Positions 8,109 through 16,892 are shown, numbered from the stretch's first letter. The stretch is 64,000 nucleotides of DNA from CAZXCK01 sp964639225 (GCA_964639225.1 CAZXCK010000002.1:25676-89675); one strand, 5' to 3'. Made by a program: numbers and translations. The notes: generated by a model from the sequence alone, not told the origin.

Positions 8109-9896
8109 ATGTATATTCTGGGAATATCCTGTTTTTATCATGACTCCGCCGCCGCGCTCATCCACAATGGCGACATCGTCGCTGCGGCGATGGAAGAACG
8201 GTTCACACGCAAGAAACACGACAACGGCTTCCCGACAAAGGCCGTTGAATTCTGCCTGAAGCAGGCCGGGATCACCGGCCCCGATCTGGATTATGTCGTA
8301 TTCTATGAGAAACCGCTGGTCAAGCTGGAGCGCATTCTGCTGACCACGCTCAACACATTTCCGCATTCATCGGACGTATGGCGCGAGGCCATGCTGAGTT
8401 GGCTCAAAGAGAAACTGTGGATCAAGAACATTATCCAGAAAGAAGTCGGTATGCCCTATGACCGGCTGCTCTTCTGCGACCACCACATGAGCCATGCCGC
8501 CAGTGCCTTCTTCGCCAGCCCGTTCAAAGAGGCGGCAGTCCTCACGGTCGATGGCGTCGGCGAATGGACGACAACAACGCTCGGCAAAGCGACCAGCCTG
8601 TGGGAAGGAGAAGCCAGCGGCAAGAACGAGATTAATCTGTTCAGCGAGCAGCGATTCCCGCATTCGCTGGGCCTGTTGTACTCAGCCTTTACGGCTTTCC
8701 TGGGCTTCCGCGTCAACAACGGCGAATATAAAGTCATGGGCATGTCCCCGTATGGTGAGCCGCGCTACCTGGATAGAATGGAGCGCGTTTTCCGGATGAA
8801 CCCACAGGACGGCAGTTTCGACCTGAATATGGACTATTTCAGCTTTCACCATTCGGCAACCAGCAGCTTCAATGGCCGCTTTGTCGAGCTGTTCGGCCAA
8901 CCGCGCCCACCTGATGAAGAATTCTTTACGATGATGACCAACCCCGAACGTTCAGCGGAACAGGGGGCCATCAAGCGCAACCAGCACTATGCTGATGTCG
9001 CTGCCAGTGTACAGCGTGTGACCGAGGATACGCTCATCGCTATCGCCAACTATCTGCACCGCGAAACCGGACTGGACAAACTGGTGATGGCTGGTGGCGT
9101 CGCGCTCAATACCAAAGCCAACTATCGAGTACTGTCGGAGACACCATTCGACGAAATCTACATCCAACCAGCCGCCGGCGACGACGGCGGTGCATTAGGG
9201 GCCGCGCTGTGGGCCTATCATGTTGTGCTGGGCCAGCCAAGGCGAGCTGCCATGCCTCATGCCTATTGGGGCCAGGCCTACAGTGACGCCGAATGCCGGG
9301 ACTTCCTGGACAGCGCGGGTGTCCCTTACGAGTCCTTTACCGACCGCGACGACGAACTGCTGGACATCCTGGCCGAAGAACTCACGCGAGAGCAGGTTAT
9401 CGGATTTCATCAGGGCCGCTTTGAGTGGGGGCCGCGCGCCCTGGGCAATCGCAGTATCCTGGCGGACCCACGCCGCGAAGAGATGAAAGAAGTTGTCAAC
9501 ACCAAAATCAAGTTCCGTGAGCCGTTCCGTCCCTTCGCGCCAGTCATTCTCAAAGAACGCGCCCCGGAATATTTCGACTACCCCAATGTCGACAAACATG
9601 AGGCCCCGCGCTACATGCTGATGGTCAGTCCGGTCAACCCGGATAAACAGGACCAGATCGCTGCTGTCTCTCACATGGGTACCGGACGACTTCAGCTCAT
9701 CGACCGTGAAACCAACCCGCGCTATTATGGGCTGGTCGAGCGCTTCGGCCAGATCACTGGCGTGCCAGTCGTGCTGAATACGTCGTTCAATCTGCGCGGC
9801 GAGCCTATCGTCAACACGCCCCGCGAGGCGTATAATACCTTCAGAAACAGTGATATTGATCTACTTGTACTGGGATCATTGTTAGTCCGCAAATAA
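8109..9896 (+). CDS. Carbamoyltransferase (NodU/CmcH/TobZ family)
   Basis: The 595 residues have the two-domain layout of O-carbamoyltransferases. The N-terminal Kae1-like ATPase domain shows GISCFYHDSAAALI, DHHMSHAASAFF (metal-binding His residues), VLTVDGVGEWTT and VMAGGVALNTKAN. The C-terminal YrdC-like domain, from about residue 390, has GRFEWGPRALGNRSILADPR and FRPFAPVIL. These enzymes make a carbamoyl-adenylate from carbamoyl phosphate and ATP and pass it to a hydroxyl on a sugar, antibiotic or glycan. The acceptor is unknown. Tiny membrane proteins on both sides suggest a membrane-linked role, perhaps in surface-glycan modification rather than a soluble antibiotic pathway. Confidence 0.92.
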   Translation: MYILGISCFYHDSAAALIHNGDIVAAAMEERFTRKKHDNGFPTKAVEFCLKQAGITGPDLDYVVFYEKPLVKLERILLTTLNTFPHSSDVWREAMLSWLKEKLWIKNIIQKEVGMPYDRLLFCDHHMSHAASAFFASPFKEAAVLTVDGVGEWTTTTLGKATSLWEGEASGKNEINLFSEQRFPHSLGLLYSAFTAFLGFRVNNGEYKVMGMSPYGEPRYLDRMERVFRMNPQDGSFDLNMDYFSFHHSATSSFNGRFVELFGQPRPPDEEFFTMMTNPERSAEQGAIKRNQHYADVAASVQRVTEDTLIAIANYLHRETGLDKLVMAGGVALNTKANYRVLSETPFDEIYIQPAAGDDGGALGAALWAYHVVLGQPRRAAMPHAYWGQAYSDAECRDFLDSAGVPYESFTDRDDELLDILAEELTREQVIGFHQGRFEWGPRALGNRSILADPRREEMKEVVNTKIKFREPFRPFAPVILKERAPEYFDYPNVDKHEAPRYMLMVSPVNPDKQDQIAAVSHMGTGRLQLIDRETNPRYYGLVERFGQITGVPVVLNTSFNLRGEPIVNTPREAYNTFRNSDIDLLVLGSLLVRK

Positions 9897-9923
9897 TCCA
9901 CCACAGGGGGCAAATGTAAGGCT

Positions 9924-10094
9924 ATGCAGGATTTTCTGGTTAGGCTGGGAGTGATGGGCGAGTTGCTGCGTTTTCTCTGGAAACGCAAACTCTACTGGCT
10001 CATTCCAATGGTGATGACCCTGTTCGTCTTCGCCATCATAATCGTCCTGGGCAATACCAGCGGTATCGCGCCGTTTGTGTATACCCTGTTCTAA
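9924..10094 (+). CDS. DUF5989-family membrane micro-protein
   Basis: A 56-residue reading frame shorter than usual ORF cut-offs. It contains the amphipathic pattern LLRFLWKRKLYWLIPM, one transmembrane helix, and an ending GIAPFVYTLF. This agrees closely with the DUF5989 consensus (a basic FL..RK.WWL segment, a helix, then APFIYTLF), which I recognise from memory. Such proteins are often found beside carbamoyltransferases and SxtJ-like membrane proteins. The gene follows the carbamoyltransferase by 27 bases, almost certainly in the same operon. The AAGG at 9918-9921 is only two bases from the ATG, so the initiation signal is weak. The function is unknown. Confidence 0.82.
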   Translation: MQDFLVRLGVMGELLRFLWKRKLYWLIPMVMTLFVFAIIIVLGNTSGIAPFVYTLF

Positions 10095-10136
10095 AGAACC
10101 GGTTGCCACAAACTCACCACAACCGCGACATCAGAA

Positions 10137-10162
10137 GGCGCTCCCCCTGAGCCGGGAGCGCC
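10137..10162 (+). terminator. Hairpin after the carbamoyltransferase/DUF5989 unit
   Basis: GGCGCTCCC (10137-10145) pairs perfectly with GGGAGCGCC (10154-10162) around an 8-base loop. There is no T run after it, so it may be a weak terminator or an mRNA-stabilising hairpin. Confidence 0.45.
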
Positions 10163-10184
10163 CCGAACGATCAGGGTGAATCAT

Positions 10185-10550
10185 ATGGAACGACCTTTGC
10201 TGGACGCCGTTATCGTCTGTATCATCTTTGCTGTTATCTTTGGTCCGCTAACCGCTCGTAGTTCGCTGCGCAGAGAGCCTGTTCACGGTGGTCTGCTGCC
10301 GGTACTGTTCAATCTCCTCGGCGCTAGCGCACTGGTGGCCGTGCTTCCAGGCGTCATCGCTGCGCTGGTGCTAGGCGGCGGATTTCGTCTCGCGTTTCCG
10401 TTGGCGCTGGCGTGTGTGGCCATAAGTCTTGGCGCACTGATGATCTTCGCCGCGCTGGAATATCCGGCCCGCAGCCGATTCGAGGCCGAACAGCAGCGCA
10501 AAACAGAACAGGGCTGGACCGAAGAGGATGCCAGACGCTCTGGCCTGTAA
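10185..10550 (+). CDS. Hypothetical small membrane protein
   Basis: This 121-residue protein has three predicted transmembrane helices: residues about 5-22, 40-65 and 70-90. A charged, amphipathic C-terminal tail (ARSRFEAEQQRKTEQGWTEEDARR) follows. No family is recognised. The ATG at 10185 with AGGG at 10173-10176 is preferred to the GTG at 10176. It sits alone between the carbamoyltransferase operon and purH, about 60 bases from each neighbouring element. The hydrophobic character and normal codon use support a real gene; its job is unknown. Confidence 0.6.
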   Translation: MERPLLDAVIVCIIFAVIFGPLTARSSLRREPVHGGLLPVLFNLLGASALVAVLPGVIAALVLGGGFRLAFPLALACVAISLGALMIFAALEYPARSRFEAEQQRKTEQGWTEEDARRSGL

Positions 10551-10610
10551 CAACTACACAGAACCTAAACCGACAATCACTTTGCCGCATTTCTGCCAAC
10601 AGAAAGATAG

Positions 10611-12158
10611 ATGTTCATGCCTCGCGCCTTACTAAGCGTTTATGACAAAACGGCCATTGAATCGTTTGCGACCAGTCTCGTCAACATGGGCTGGGAACTC
10701 ATCGCCAGTGGTGGCACCCGGCAGGCACTGATTGACGTGGGCCTACCGGTGCAGTCCGTTGATGAAGAAACGGGCGTTCCGGCCATGCTAGGCGGACGAG
10801 TCAAAACGCTGCACCCAGCCATTTTCGCTGGCATTCTGGCACGCGACAACGAATCCGACCGCGATGATCTCGACCGTATGGGTTACAGCCGAATTGATAT
10901 GGTGGTCTGCAATCTGTACCCGTTCCAGGAAACAATCAGCCGGGCCGGTACCACACTTCAGGATGCGATTGAAGAAATCGACATCGGCGGTGTCTCACTG
11001 CTGCGTGCAGCCGCAAAGAACTTCCTGTACACGACCGTCATCTGTGACCCTGCCGATTACGAAGCCGTGACCGCCGAAATTCAGGCCAACAACGCCGTCG
11101 ATCTGGCGCTGAGGCGGTCGCTCGCCATCAAAGCGTTTGCCCATACCCGCGACTACGACACCGCCATTCACGCTTTTCTGTCACGCGGGACAGCCAGCAA
11201 CACAGAAACCGCAGTCGAGCTTCCAGCCAAGTTATCGATTGGCATGCAGAAGGTAGAGGACCTGCGCTATGGAGAGAATCCGCACCAGGCCGCTGCCTAT
11301 TACAGCCAGTCATCAACCGATGGACCACTGGGCGGCAAACTGCTGGGCGGCAAGCAGCTTTCATACAACAACATTCTTGACCTCGATGCCGCCTGGCGCG
11401 CTGTGAGCAGCTTCAGCGATCCTTCCGTAGTGATCGTCAAGCATCTAAATCCCTGCGGCATCGCCAGCGCCATCAGCATCGCCCAGGCCTACTCACCCGC
11501 CCTTGAAAGCGATCCGGTGTCTGCCTTTGGCGGCGTAATCGCCGTCAACCGCATGGTTGACCTGGACTTTGTGGAAACACTCGGTTCGTTGTTCGTCGAG
11601 GCAATCGCAGCGCCGTCATTCAGCGACGAGGCTGCGGAACTGCTCAACGAAAAACGCAAAAACTGCCGTCTGCTTCAGATTCCATTCCCATTCAGCGGCG
11701 CTGAGTTTGAACTACGCAGAGTTCAGCACGGTATGCTGGTCCAGCATGCGGACATGGGCGATCCTGAAGGCACACTGCTGCGTACAGTCACCGAGCGCGC
11801 CCCCACAACTGAAGAAATGAGCGCGCTGCAATTCGCCTGGAAGTGCGTCACGCACGTCAAATCAAACGCAATCGTGCTGGCCGTACCTGGCGCTACAGTA
11901 GGAATCGGCGGCGGCCTGCCCAGCCGTGTGGACGCCGCTCAGATCGCCGTTGCCAAAGCCGGCGAAAGGGCCAGAGGCGCGGTTATGGCGTCGGATGCGT
12001 TTTTCCCCTTCGCCGATGGCGTCAAAGCGGCCATTGACGCTGGTGTGACCGCTATCATCCAGCCGGGCGGGTCTATCCGCGATGCGGAAGTCATCGAAGC
12101 GGCCAACCGCGCCGATATCGCCATGGTGATGACCGGAATACGCCATTTCCGCCATTAA
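10611..12158 (+). CDS. purH: Bifunctional AICAR transformylase / IMP cyclohydrolase
   Basis: PurH carries out the last two steps of IMP synthesis. The N-terminal cyclohydrolase (MGS-like, about residues 1-200) shows ALLSVYDKT, ASGGTR, GGRVKTLHP and NLYPF. The C-terminal transformylase has LRYGENPHQ and the catalytic Lys-His pair in VIVKHLNPCG near residues 275-276. SAFGGVIA and the ending DAFFPFADG...IIQPGGSIRD...MTGIRHFRH complete it. The length (515) is standard. The start is ATG at 10611 or 10617, with AGAAAG just upstream. PurH also consumes the AICAR released by the HisH/HisF reaction encoded about 37 kb downstream. It stands alone, with tRNA-Thr next. Confidence 0.97.
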   Translation: MFMPRALLSVYDKTAIESFATSLVNMGWELIASGGTRQALIDVGLPVQSVDEETGVPAMLGGRVKTLHPAIFAGILARDNESDRDDLDRMGYSRIDMVVCNLYPFQETISRAGTTLQDAIEEIDIGGVSLLRAAAKNFLYTTVICDPADYEAVTAEIQANNAVDLALRRSLAIKAFAHTRDYDTAIHAFLSRGTASNTETAVELPAKLSIGMQKVEDLRYGENPHQAAAYYSQSSTDGPLGGKLLGGKQLSYNNILDLDAAWRAVSSFSDPSVVIVKHLNPCGIASAISIAQAYSPALESDPVSAFGGVIAVNRMVDLDFVETLGSLFVEAIAAPSFSDEAAELLNEKRKNCRLLQIPFPFSGAEFELRRVQHGMLVQHADMGDPEGTLLRTVTERAPTTEEMSALQFAWKCVTHVKSNAIVLAVPGATVGIGGGLPSRVDAAQIAVAKAGERARGAVMASDAFFPFADGVKAAIDAGVTAIIQPGGSIRDAEVIEAANRADIAMVMTGIRHFRH

Positions 12159-12187
12159 ATGCGCTGGCAAAGTGGTCAATTCTGACC

Positions 12188-12216
12188 TTGCTTGCGCCTG
12201 CGGCAGTTGCTATAAT
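12188..12216 (+). promoter_or_regulatory. Sigma-70-type promoter of tRNA-Thr
   Basis: TTGCTT (12188-12193), a 17-base spacer and a perfect TATAAT (12211-12216) end 17 bases before the tRNA 5' end. Confidence 0.8.
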
Positions 12217-12233
12217 GCCGGCATAAGCGAACC

Positions 12234-12305
12234 GCCACCGTAGCTCAACGGCAGAGCATACGCTTCGTAAGCGTGAGGTTATGGGTTCAAATCCCATCGG
12301 TGGCT
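12234..12305 (+). tRNA. tRNA-Thr (anticodon CGT)
   Basis: The cloverleaf can be drawn by hand. The acceptor stem GCCACCG (12234-12240) pairs perfectly with CGGTGGC (12298-12304). The D arm is GCTC...GAGC, the anticodon stem TACGC/GCGTG with loop TTCGTAA, and the T arm ATGGG-TTCAAAT-CCCAT. The anticodon CGT reads ACG (Thr). CCA is not encoded. A hairpin (12317-12340) followed by a T-rich stretch may end the transcript. Confidence 0.95.
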
Positions 12306-12316
12306 TTTCTCCAAAT

Positions 12317-12350
12317 GCCCGCACAGATGCTGCTGCGGGCGTTCTTGTGT
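12317..12350 (+). terminator. Possible terminator after tRNA-Thr
   Basis: GCCCGCA (12317-12323) pairs with TGCGGGC (12334-12340) around a 10-base loop. The tail GTTCTTGTGT is only moderately T-rich. It lies just before the udk ribosome-binding region, so it might instead be a leader hairpin. Confidence 0.45.
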
Positions 12351-12364
12351 CAGGACAGGAAACT

Positions 12365-13039
12365 ATGGACACCGACGCACATTCTACGGACCGGCACCCT
12401 GTCACAATCGCCGTCGCGGGTGGCACCGGTTCTGGCAAAACCACCGTCTCCAACGCCCTGCTGGATCGGGTTGGCCATCGTCATATCGCCTATATCCCCC
12501 ACGACGCCTATTATAAAGACCTGCGCCACCTGCCGCCTCAGCAACTTTACACCTTCAATTTCGACCATCCTGATGCGCTCGACACGCATCTTATGATCGA
12601 ACATATCAAACAGTTGCAGGCCGGCCAACCGGTCGAAATCCCCATCTATGATTTTACGGTTCACCAGCGCACCGAACGCACGCAGACCGTTGGGCCGCAG
12701 CCCATTATTCTGGTCGAGGGTATTCTGATTTTTGGCGACGCCGCCCTGCGCGAACTATTCGACGTCAAAATCTATGTCGATACTGACGCTGATCTACGTT
12801 TCATCCGTCGTCTTCAGCGCGACATCGTCGAACGTGGTCGCACAATGGAGTCGGTAATCGAACAGTACCTGAATACTGTACGCCCGATGCATCTCAAGTT
12901 TGTGGAACCAAGTAAACGCTACGCGGATGTCATCATACCTGAAGGTGGCTTCAATATGGTCGCCATCGACATGGTCGCCGCTCGCATTCGCAACATGCTC
13001 GAAACCGGCCATTCTCAAGCGACCGACGCCAGGGATTGA
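12365..13039 (+). CDS. udk: Uridine kinase
   Basis: The enzyme phosphorylates uridine or cytidine to the monophosphate in pyrimidine salvage. The 224 residues include P-loop GGTGSGKTT (about 18-26), the nucleoside-binding HDAYYKD, the family-typical FNFDHPDALD, YDF..H.R, LVEGILIF, and the lid-region RRLQRDIVERGR. The ATG at 12365 is chosen because AGGACAGGA lies just upstream; the longer frame from 12281 would run through the tRNA. The final TGA (13037-13039) lies inside the -35 element of the next promoter. This complements the de novo pyr operon at the end of the window. Confidence 0.95.
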   Translation: MDTDAHSTDRHPVTIAVAGGTGSGKTTVSNALLDRVGHRHIAYIPHDAYYKDLRHLPPQQLYTFNFDHPDALDTHLMIEHIKQLQAGQPVEIPIYDFTVHQRTERTQTVGPQPIILVEGILIFGDAALRELFDVKIYVDTDADLRFIRRLQRDIVERGRTMESVIEQYLNTVRPMHLKFVEPSKRYADVIIPEGGFNMVAIDMVAARIRNMLETGHSQATDARD

Positions 13040-13065
13040 CACTCAAAGTGGGCGCATGCTATACT
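13036..13065 (+). promoter_or_regulatory. Sigma-70-type promoter of the T-box/valS transcript
   Basis: A consensus TTGACA (13036-13041) and TATACT (13060-13065) are separated by 18 bases, placing the transcript start near 13072. The -35 box overlaps the udk stop codon. Confidence 0.85.
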
Positions 13066-13071
13066 CCGCCT

Positions 13072-13352
13072 CAAGAAAATACGCTCATCAAAGACTTTGA
13101 TCGGGAAGAGTAGATAATTCTCCTTACGCCAGAGAGTGCAGGTCAAAGGCTGAAAGCCTGCTCGTAACGACTTATCGAACGTCACCCGTGAGTCGCTGGT
13201 CCGAAGAGCACTATGTTTCATATCAGCTCACTAAGATCAGCCGGCAGCGCCCGTTATCGCGCCAACAAGTGCGGCAGTTCATCTGCCGAAACAAGGTGGT
13301 ACCGCGAGAGCCTACCCTCCCGTCCTTGTATTGCAGGATGAGAGGGTTTTTT
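13072..13352 (+). ncRNA. T-box leader (riboswitch) with valine GUC specifier
   Basis: The leader has all main T-box hallmarks. These are the AGTA S-turn (13109-13112), the AGAGAG bulge (13131-13136), the distal loop GCTGAAA (13149-13155, fitting GNUGNNA), and the specifier GTC (13181-13183) followed by the expected purine A. The antiterminator signature AAGGTGGTACCGCG is at 13293-13306; its TGGT complements the ACCA end of tRNA-Val. The terminator (13314-13352) pairs ACCCTC..GTCCT with AGGAT..GAGGGT and ends in T6. Uncharged tRNA-Val should stabilise the antiterminator and switch on the downstream methyltransferase gene and valS. Confidence 0.93.
13314..13352 (+). terminator. T-box-controlled intrinsic terminator
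   Basis: The stem ACCCTC/GAGGGT continues through a small internal loop into GTCCT/AGGAT, followed by TTTTTT (13347-13352). Its 5' side competes with the antiterminator that contains the T-box sequence. Confidence 0.9.
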
Positions 13353-13371
13353 GTTGCATCGGGAGGAAATC

Positions 13372-14175
13372 ATGGCAAAAAATGCGGCATCAAACAGAAT
13401 CAGTAACAACACCACTGATTTCTACGATGCGATTGCCGAATATTATCCCTACTTCTACCGGGACTGGGAAACGCAGCTCCAACGCGAGGGGCTGAGCCTG
13501 CGCGCAATCTTCCGCAATAAAGGTGTGGAACGCGTTCTGGATGCCTCGTGCGGGGCCGGGACGCAGGCAGTATCGCTGGCCCAGTTGGGCTTCAGCGTCG
13601 TCGCCGCTGACCCCAGCCCCGGCATGTTGCGCCAGGCGAACCAGATTGCTGAACAGTACGGCGTTACGGACAAAGTCGAGTTTCACCGCTCCGGCTTCCT
13701 TGACCTGCCCGATGTCGTCGAGGGGCCATTCGATGCCATTATCAGCAAGGGCAACGCCCTGCCACATCTACTGCTCGACGACGAGATCGAGACCACCCTG
13801 CTGATCTTCTTCGATCTACTGCGGCCTGGCGGTCTGCTCGTCATCGGCATGCGCGACTTCGGCCCGTTTATGGAAGACCGTCCGCGCTTCATACCTGGAT
13901 TCATTAGTACCGACGACGATGACGCCGAGTTCATAACCTTTGACGTATGGGAATGGCAGGAAGGCCCGCCGGTAATCGCCACCCAGAATCTCTACATTGT
14001 CAAAGGCAAAGGCAGCAACTACCAGGCGATCAAACAGCAGGTTACGTTCAGGCCACTGTCGACAGACGAGGTAAAGGTCGTACTGCTAGAGGTCGGTTTT
14101 GAGGACATTATCGACCAGCCAGACCGTGCCGAGCGGGTGCTCGTGGCGCGCAAACCCTTGACAACCAGTTCATAA
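13372..14175 (+). CDS. Class I SAM-dependent methyltransferase, first gene of the T-box operon
   Basis: The 267 residues carry a Rossmann methyltransferase domain. Motif I is VLDASCGAGTQAVSLA (about residues 56-71), the acidic motif II is VVAADPSPGMLRQA, and FDAIISKGNALPHL and the LRPGGLLVIG strand follow. The ATG at 13372 is fixed by GGGAGGAAAT six bases upstream; the longer frame from 13351 would begin inside the T-box terminator. The gene lies between the valine T-box and valS, with 22 bases to valS, so it should be made when Val-tRNA charging is low. The substrate is unknown; a role in tRNA or small-molecule methylation is only a guess from context. Confidence 0.85.
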   Translation: MAKNAASNRISNNTTDFYDAIAEYYPYFYRDWETQLQREGLSLRAIFRNKGVERVLDASCGAGTQAVSLAQLGFSVVAADPSPGMLRQANQIAEQYGVTDKVEFHRSGFLDLPDVVEGPFDAIISKGNALPHLLLDDEIETTLLIFFDLLRPGGLLVIGMRDFGPFMEDRPRFIPGFISTDDDDAEFITFDVWEWQEGPPVIATQNLYIVKGKGSNYQAIKQQVTFRPLSTDEVKVVLLEVGFEDIIDQPDRAERVLVARKPLTTSS

Positions 14176-14197
14176 TTCGCACACAGGATTACATAGC

Positions 14198-16834
14198 ATG
14201 GCTACCGAAATCAAGCGCCAGATGCCCAAGAATTTTGATTTTGCTGAGGCGGAAAGCCGCCTATATGACTGGTGGGAGCAGAACGGTTGGTTCAGGCCAG
14301 AATGTGCCGCGCCAGACGCGGAGCCGTTCACTATCAGCATGCCCCCGCCCAATGTAACCGGCGCACTGCACATTGGCCACGCGCTGTTTTCCACACTTGA
14401 AGACCTCATGATCCGCTATGAGCGCATGCGCGGCAAAGCGGCCCTGTGGGTGCCTGGAACCGACCACGCCGGCATTGCCACCCAGCTTCAGGTGGAGAAG
14501 ATGCTGGAAAAACAGGGAACCAATCGAGAGGCGCTCGGTCGAGAGGAATTTCTGCGCCGCACCTGGGCATGGAAAGCAGAATACGGCGGCACCATCATCC
14601 GCCAGCTTCGCCGCCTGGGCGCAAGCTGCGACTGGTCGCGAGAACGCTTCACGCTGGACGAAGGGCTTTCCAACGCCGTGCAGGAAGTCTTTATCCGCCT
14701 GTACGAAGAAGGGCTGATCTATCGCGGACCGCGCCTGGTGAACTGGTCCCCGGGTTTGCAGACCGCCGTCTCCGACCTGGAAGTGGAACGCTCTGAGGAA
14801 ACCAGTAAGCTGTATTATTTCAAGTATCCGGTGGAGGGCGGCGAATTCCTGCCGGTGGCTACTACCCGCCCGGAGACGATCCTGGGCGATACGGCGGTCT
14901 GCGTCCATCCTGATGACGACCGCTACCGGCATTTCATTGGCAAGAATGCCTACGTGCCCATGCTCAACCGCGAGATTCCGATCATCGCCGACGAATACGT
15001 TGATCGCGAGTTCGGCACTGGCGCGCTCAAAATCACACCTGCACACGACTTCAACGACTACAAGCTCGGAGAGCAGCACAGTCTGCCTGTGGTCAACGTC
15101 CTGACACAGAAGGCCACCATGAACGAAAACGCCGGCCCCTACGAAGGGCTGGACCGTTTCGAGTGCCGCAAGCGCCTGTGGGCCGATATGGAAACCGCCG
15201 GACTGACCATCAAAACTGAAGACCACACGATGGTCGTACCACGCAGCCAGCGCGGCGGAGAAGTCATCGAGCCACTCATCAGCACACAGTGGTTCCTGAA
15301 GATTCAGCCACTGGCCGAACGAGCACTGGAAGCCGTCCGCGAGGGCGAAATCAAGATCGTGCCGGAACGCTTCGAGCGTGTCTATTATCACTGGCTGGAA
15401 AACATCGAGGACTGGTGCATCAGCCGCCAGCTCTGGTGGGGTCATCGTATCCCGGCCTGGTACCATGAGGATGGGCGCATCTATGTGGGCCGTACCGCGC
15501 CGAAAGAAGACGGTTGGACACCGGAAGAGGACGTGCTGGACACCTGGTTCAGCAGCGGACTGTGGCCCTTCAGCACACTTGGCTGGCCACAGGACACACC
15601 AGACCTGCGCCGCTACTATCCCACCGACATTATGGAGACAGGCTACGACATTCTGTTCTTCTGGGTGGCGCGCATGATTATGATGGGCCTGTGGTTCACG
15701 GATAAACCACCGTTCCACACGGTGTATCTGCACGGACTTGTCAGAGATGCCAAGGGCCGTAAGATCAGCAAAACGCTGGGCAACACCATTGATCCGCTGG
15801 AACTGATCGACAAGTACGGCGCGGACCCGCTGCGCTTCACCCTGGTGACCAGCGGCACGCCCGGCAACGATGTCAACCTGGACCCCAACCGCATTGAAGG
15901 CGAATGGCGCTTTGTCAATAAAATCTGGCAGATGGCGAACTTCATCACCGCCAACCTGGGTGAAGAGTCAATCCCTGTCGGGCTGCCAGTCGCAAATGAA
16001 CTGGACCTGCCCTCGCGCTGGATTCTGAGCCGTCTGAACCAGCTCATCGGTACTGTGCAGCGGTTGTTCGACACCTATCAATACGGCGAGGCTGGGCGTC
16101 AAGTTCGATCATTCCTGTGGGATGAATTCGCCGACTGGTACATCGAAATGAGCAAGAACGCGCTCTACAGCGACGATGCCACAGCACGGACTCACACCTT
16201 GCAGATGCTGGTCCATGTGATGGACACCAGCCTGCGCCTTCTGCATCCGTTTATGCCTTTCGCCACCGAGGAAATCTGGCGCTACCTGCCCCACTCCGGC
16301 AAAGCGCTCATCATCGCTGACTGGCCGCAGGCCCATTCGGAACTAATTGACCATGACGCCGAGAACCGGATGAGCATTCTCATGGATATGGTCCGGGGAA
16401 TTCGCGCTACCCGCATCGAATACAATGTGGACCCTGGTCGCAAGGTCACCGCGCAGGCCACGCCCGGCAGCTTCCGCGACATCATTGAAGCGCACACTTA
16501 TCTGTTTGCGCGGCTGTGTAACGTCGCCAACATGGAAATACTGGCCAACGGCACACAGGCTCCAGAAGACGCCGCTTCGATTGTCGTCAGCGATGTGACA
16601 GTGTATCTGCCCTTGGCTGGCATGATCGACATCGAGGCCGAAGTTGAACGGTTGAGCAAAGAGCTTGAGCGCCTCGATCAGCAGATCAGCAAGACGCAGG
16701 GCATGCTCGCTAACGAGCAGTTTGTCAGTCGGGCCAAGCCCGAAGTCGTCCAGCGCGAGCGCGACCGGCTCATCGAACTGGAAGCCAGCAGCACCAGCAT
16801 CCGCGACCGACTGGCACAACTGAGCAGCAAATAA
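14198..16834 (+). CDS. valS: Valyl-tRNA synthetase
   Basis: This class I synthetase charges tRNA-Val. In 878 residues it shows PPPNVTGALHIGHAL (HIGH motif, about 58-61), the valine-type GTDHAGIATQ, the CP1 editing domain with TTRPETILGDTAVCVHP, and GRKISKTLGNTIDP (the KMSKS loop, here KISKT, about 523-527). The anticodon-binding helical domain and the C-terminal coiled-coil arm (about 810-878, Glu/Leu/Arg-rich) specific to ValS are present. It is the second gene behind the GUC-specifier T-box, which matches its amino acid. A hairpin follows the stop. Confidence 0.98.
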   Translation: MATEIKRQMPKNFDFAEAESRLYDWWEQNGWFRPECAAPDAEPFTISMPPPNVTGALHIGHALFSTLEDLMIRYERMRGKAALWVPGTDHAGIATQLQVEKMLEKQGTNREALGREEFLRRTWAWKAEYGGTIIRQLRRLGASCDWSRERFTLDEGLSNAVQEVFIRLYEEGLIYRGPRLVNWSPGLQTAVSDLEVERSEETSKLYYFKYPVEGGEFLPVATTRPETILGDTAVCVHPDDDRYRHFIGKNAYVPMLNREIPIIADEYVDREFGTGALKITPAHDFNDYKLGEQHSLPVVNVLTQKATMNENAGPYEGLDRFECRKRLWADMETAGLTIKTEDHTMVVPRSQRGGEVIEPLISTQWFLKIQPLAERALEAVREGEIKIVPERFERVYYHWLENIEDWCISRQLWWGHRIPAWYHEDGRIYVGRTAPKEDGWTPEEDVLDTWFSSGLWPFSTLGWPQDTPDLRRYYPTDIMETGYDILFFWVARMIMMGLWFTDKPPFHTVYLHGLVRDAKGRKISKTLGNTIDPLELIDKYGADPLRFTLVTSGTPGNDVNLDPNRIEGEWRFVNKIWQMANFITANLGEESIPVGLPVANELDLPSRWILSRLNQLIGTVQRLFDTYQYGEAGRQVRSFLWDEFADWYIEMSKNALYSDDATARTHTLQMLVHVMDTSLRLLHPFMPFATEEIWRYLPHSGKALIIADWPQAHSELIDHDAENRMSILMDMVRGIRATRIEYNVDPGRKVTAQATPGSFRDIIEAHTYLFARLCNVANMEILANGTQAPEDAASIVVSDVTVYLPLAGMIDIEAEVERLSKELERLDQQISKTQGMLANEQFVSRAKPEVVQRERDRLIELEASSTSIRDRLAQLSSK

Positions 16835-16862
16835 TCAACGAATCCCAACAGACGATACAAGC

Positions 16863-16892
16863 AAGTCCCCGGCTGAAAAACACCGGGGACTT
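16863..16892. terminator. Hairpin between valS and the HEAT-repeat gene
   Basis: AAGTCCCCGG (16863-16872) pairs perfectly with CCGGGGACTT (16883-16892) around CTGAAAAACA. The tail ATCATTTA is T-rich but broken. Being between converging genes, it probably terminates both. Confidence 0.75.

Noticed and set aside
12281..12364. Upstream extension of udk
   Set aside because: It would start inside the tRNA-Thr gene; the ATG at 12365 has a ribosome-binding site.
14261..15733. A 490-codon frame on the minus strand
   Set aside because: Antisense to the highly conserved valS; no domain.
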